A stretch of DNA of 5,285 nt from an uncultured Clostridia bacterium (GTDB taxonomy: Bacteria; Bacillota; Clostridia; Christensenellales; Borkfalkiaceae): positions 1-5,285 of the forward strand of contig CAMUNT010000035.1 in the NCBI GenBank assembly GCA_947090365.1, in the 5' to 3' direction. Shown here piece after piece: positions 5,235 through 5,285 of the stretch. The notes under the pieces were generated by a model. It made no database searches. It saw nothing but the letters and a program-made list of their open reading frames with translations, and had not been told where the DNA came from. How positions within the stretch are numbered: the stretch's first letter is position 1; each line of letters begins with the position of its first letter. Made by a program: the position numbers and the translations under genes.

Positions 5235-5285
5235 AGGGGAGTAGCTCAACGGTAGAGTCGCGGTCTCCAAAACCGTCGGTTGCAT
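5235..5285 (+). tRNA. tRNA-Trp (anticodon CCA), 3' end cut by window
   Basis: The first 51 bases of a tRNA can be folded: acceptor 5' strand AGGGGAG (5235-5241), T8 and A9, D stem GCTC paired with GAGT, anticodon stem GCGGT/ACCGT, and the seven-base loop CTCCAAA with anticodon CCA, which reads UGG (tryptophan). The sequence stops in the variable/T-arm region, so the T loop, acceptor 3' strand and any encoded CCA are not visible. D- and anticodon-stem pairs include G-U at the ends (10-25 and 27-43), which is tolerated. Trp is also encoded by TGG in the neighbouring genes, consistent with the standard bacterial code. Confidence 0.93.

Overview
The window is a compact, AT-rich stretch of chromosome from a low-GC Gram-positive bacterium, most probably a member of the Clostridia. 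The evidence is an IspH of the MEP isoprenoid pathway, the gene order FAD-oxidoreductase / cytidylate kinase / PlsC / IspH that is familiar from clostridial genomes, purine-rich ribosome binding sites, sigma-A-type promoters and AT-rich codon use. The species cannot be named from this sequence alone. All proteins look like housekeeping functions. I see no mobile element, CRISPR array, phage gene or defence system, and no obvious undescribed multi-gene system.

Layout: every protein gene is on the minus strand, so reading goes from right to left. At the right edge a plus-strand tRNA-Trp begins at 5235 and runs off the window; it has a near-consensus promoter at 5186-5214. Divergent from it, rnhA (RNase HI, GTG start, 5166-4720) is followed after 43 bases by a TVP38/DedA-type membrane protein (4676-3774). 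A factor-independent terminator whose stem includes the stop codon of that gene closes this unit. A second unit then starts from a promoter at about 3729-3702. It holds an HI0933/BaiN-type flavoprotein (3693-2467), a fused chorismate mutase-cytidylate kinase (2463-1456), the acyltransferase plsC (1456-791) and ispH (794 to beyond the left edge). Gaps in this unit are +3, -1 and -4 bases, so it is almost certainly one transcript with translational coupling. The only non-coding stretches are 3694-3773, 4677-4719 and 5167-5234, all under 100 bases.

Taken together, the second unit mixes building-block metabolism: chorismate to prephenate (Phe/Tyr), CMP/dCMP phosphorylation, phosphatidic acid synthesis and the last step of isopentenyl diphosphate synthesis, plus a flavoprotein of uncertain substrate. 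No single pathway unites them; this looks like a conserved growth-related gene cluster. The most noteworthy points are the AroH-Cmk gene fusion with both active sites apparently intact, a probable leaderless start for the flavoprotein that heads the operon, and the terminator built partly from coding sequence.
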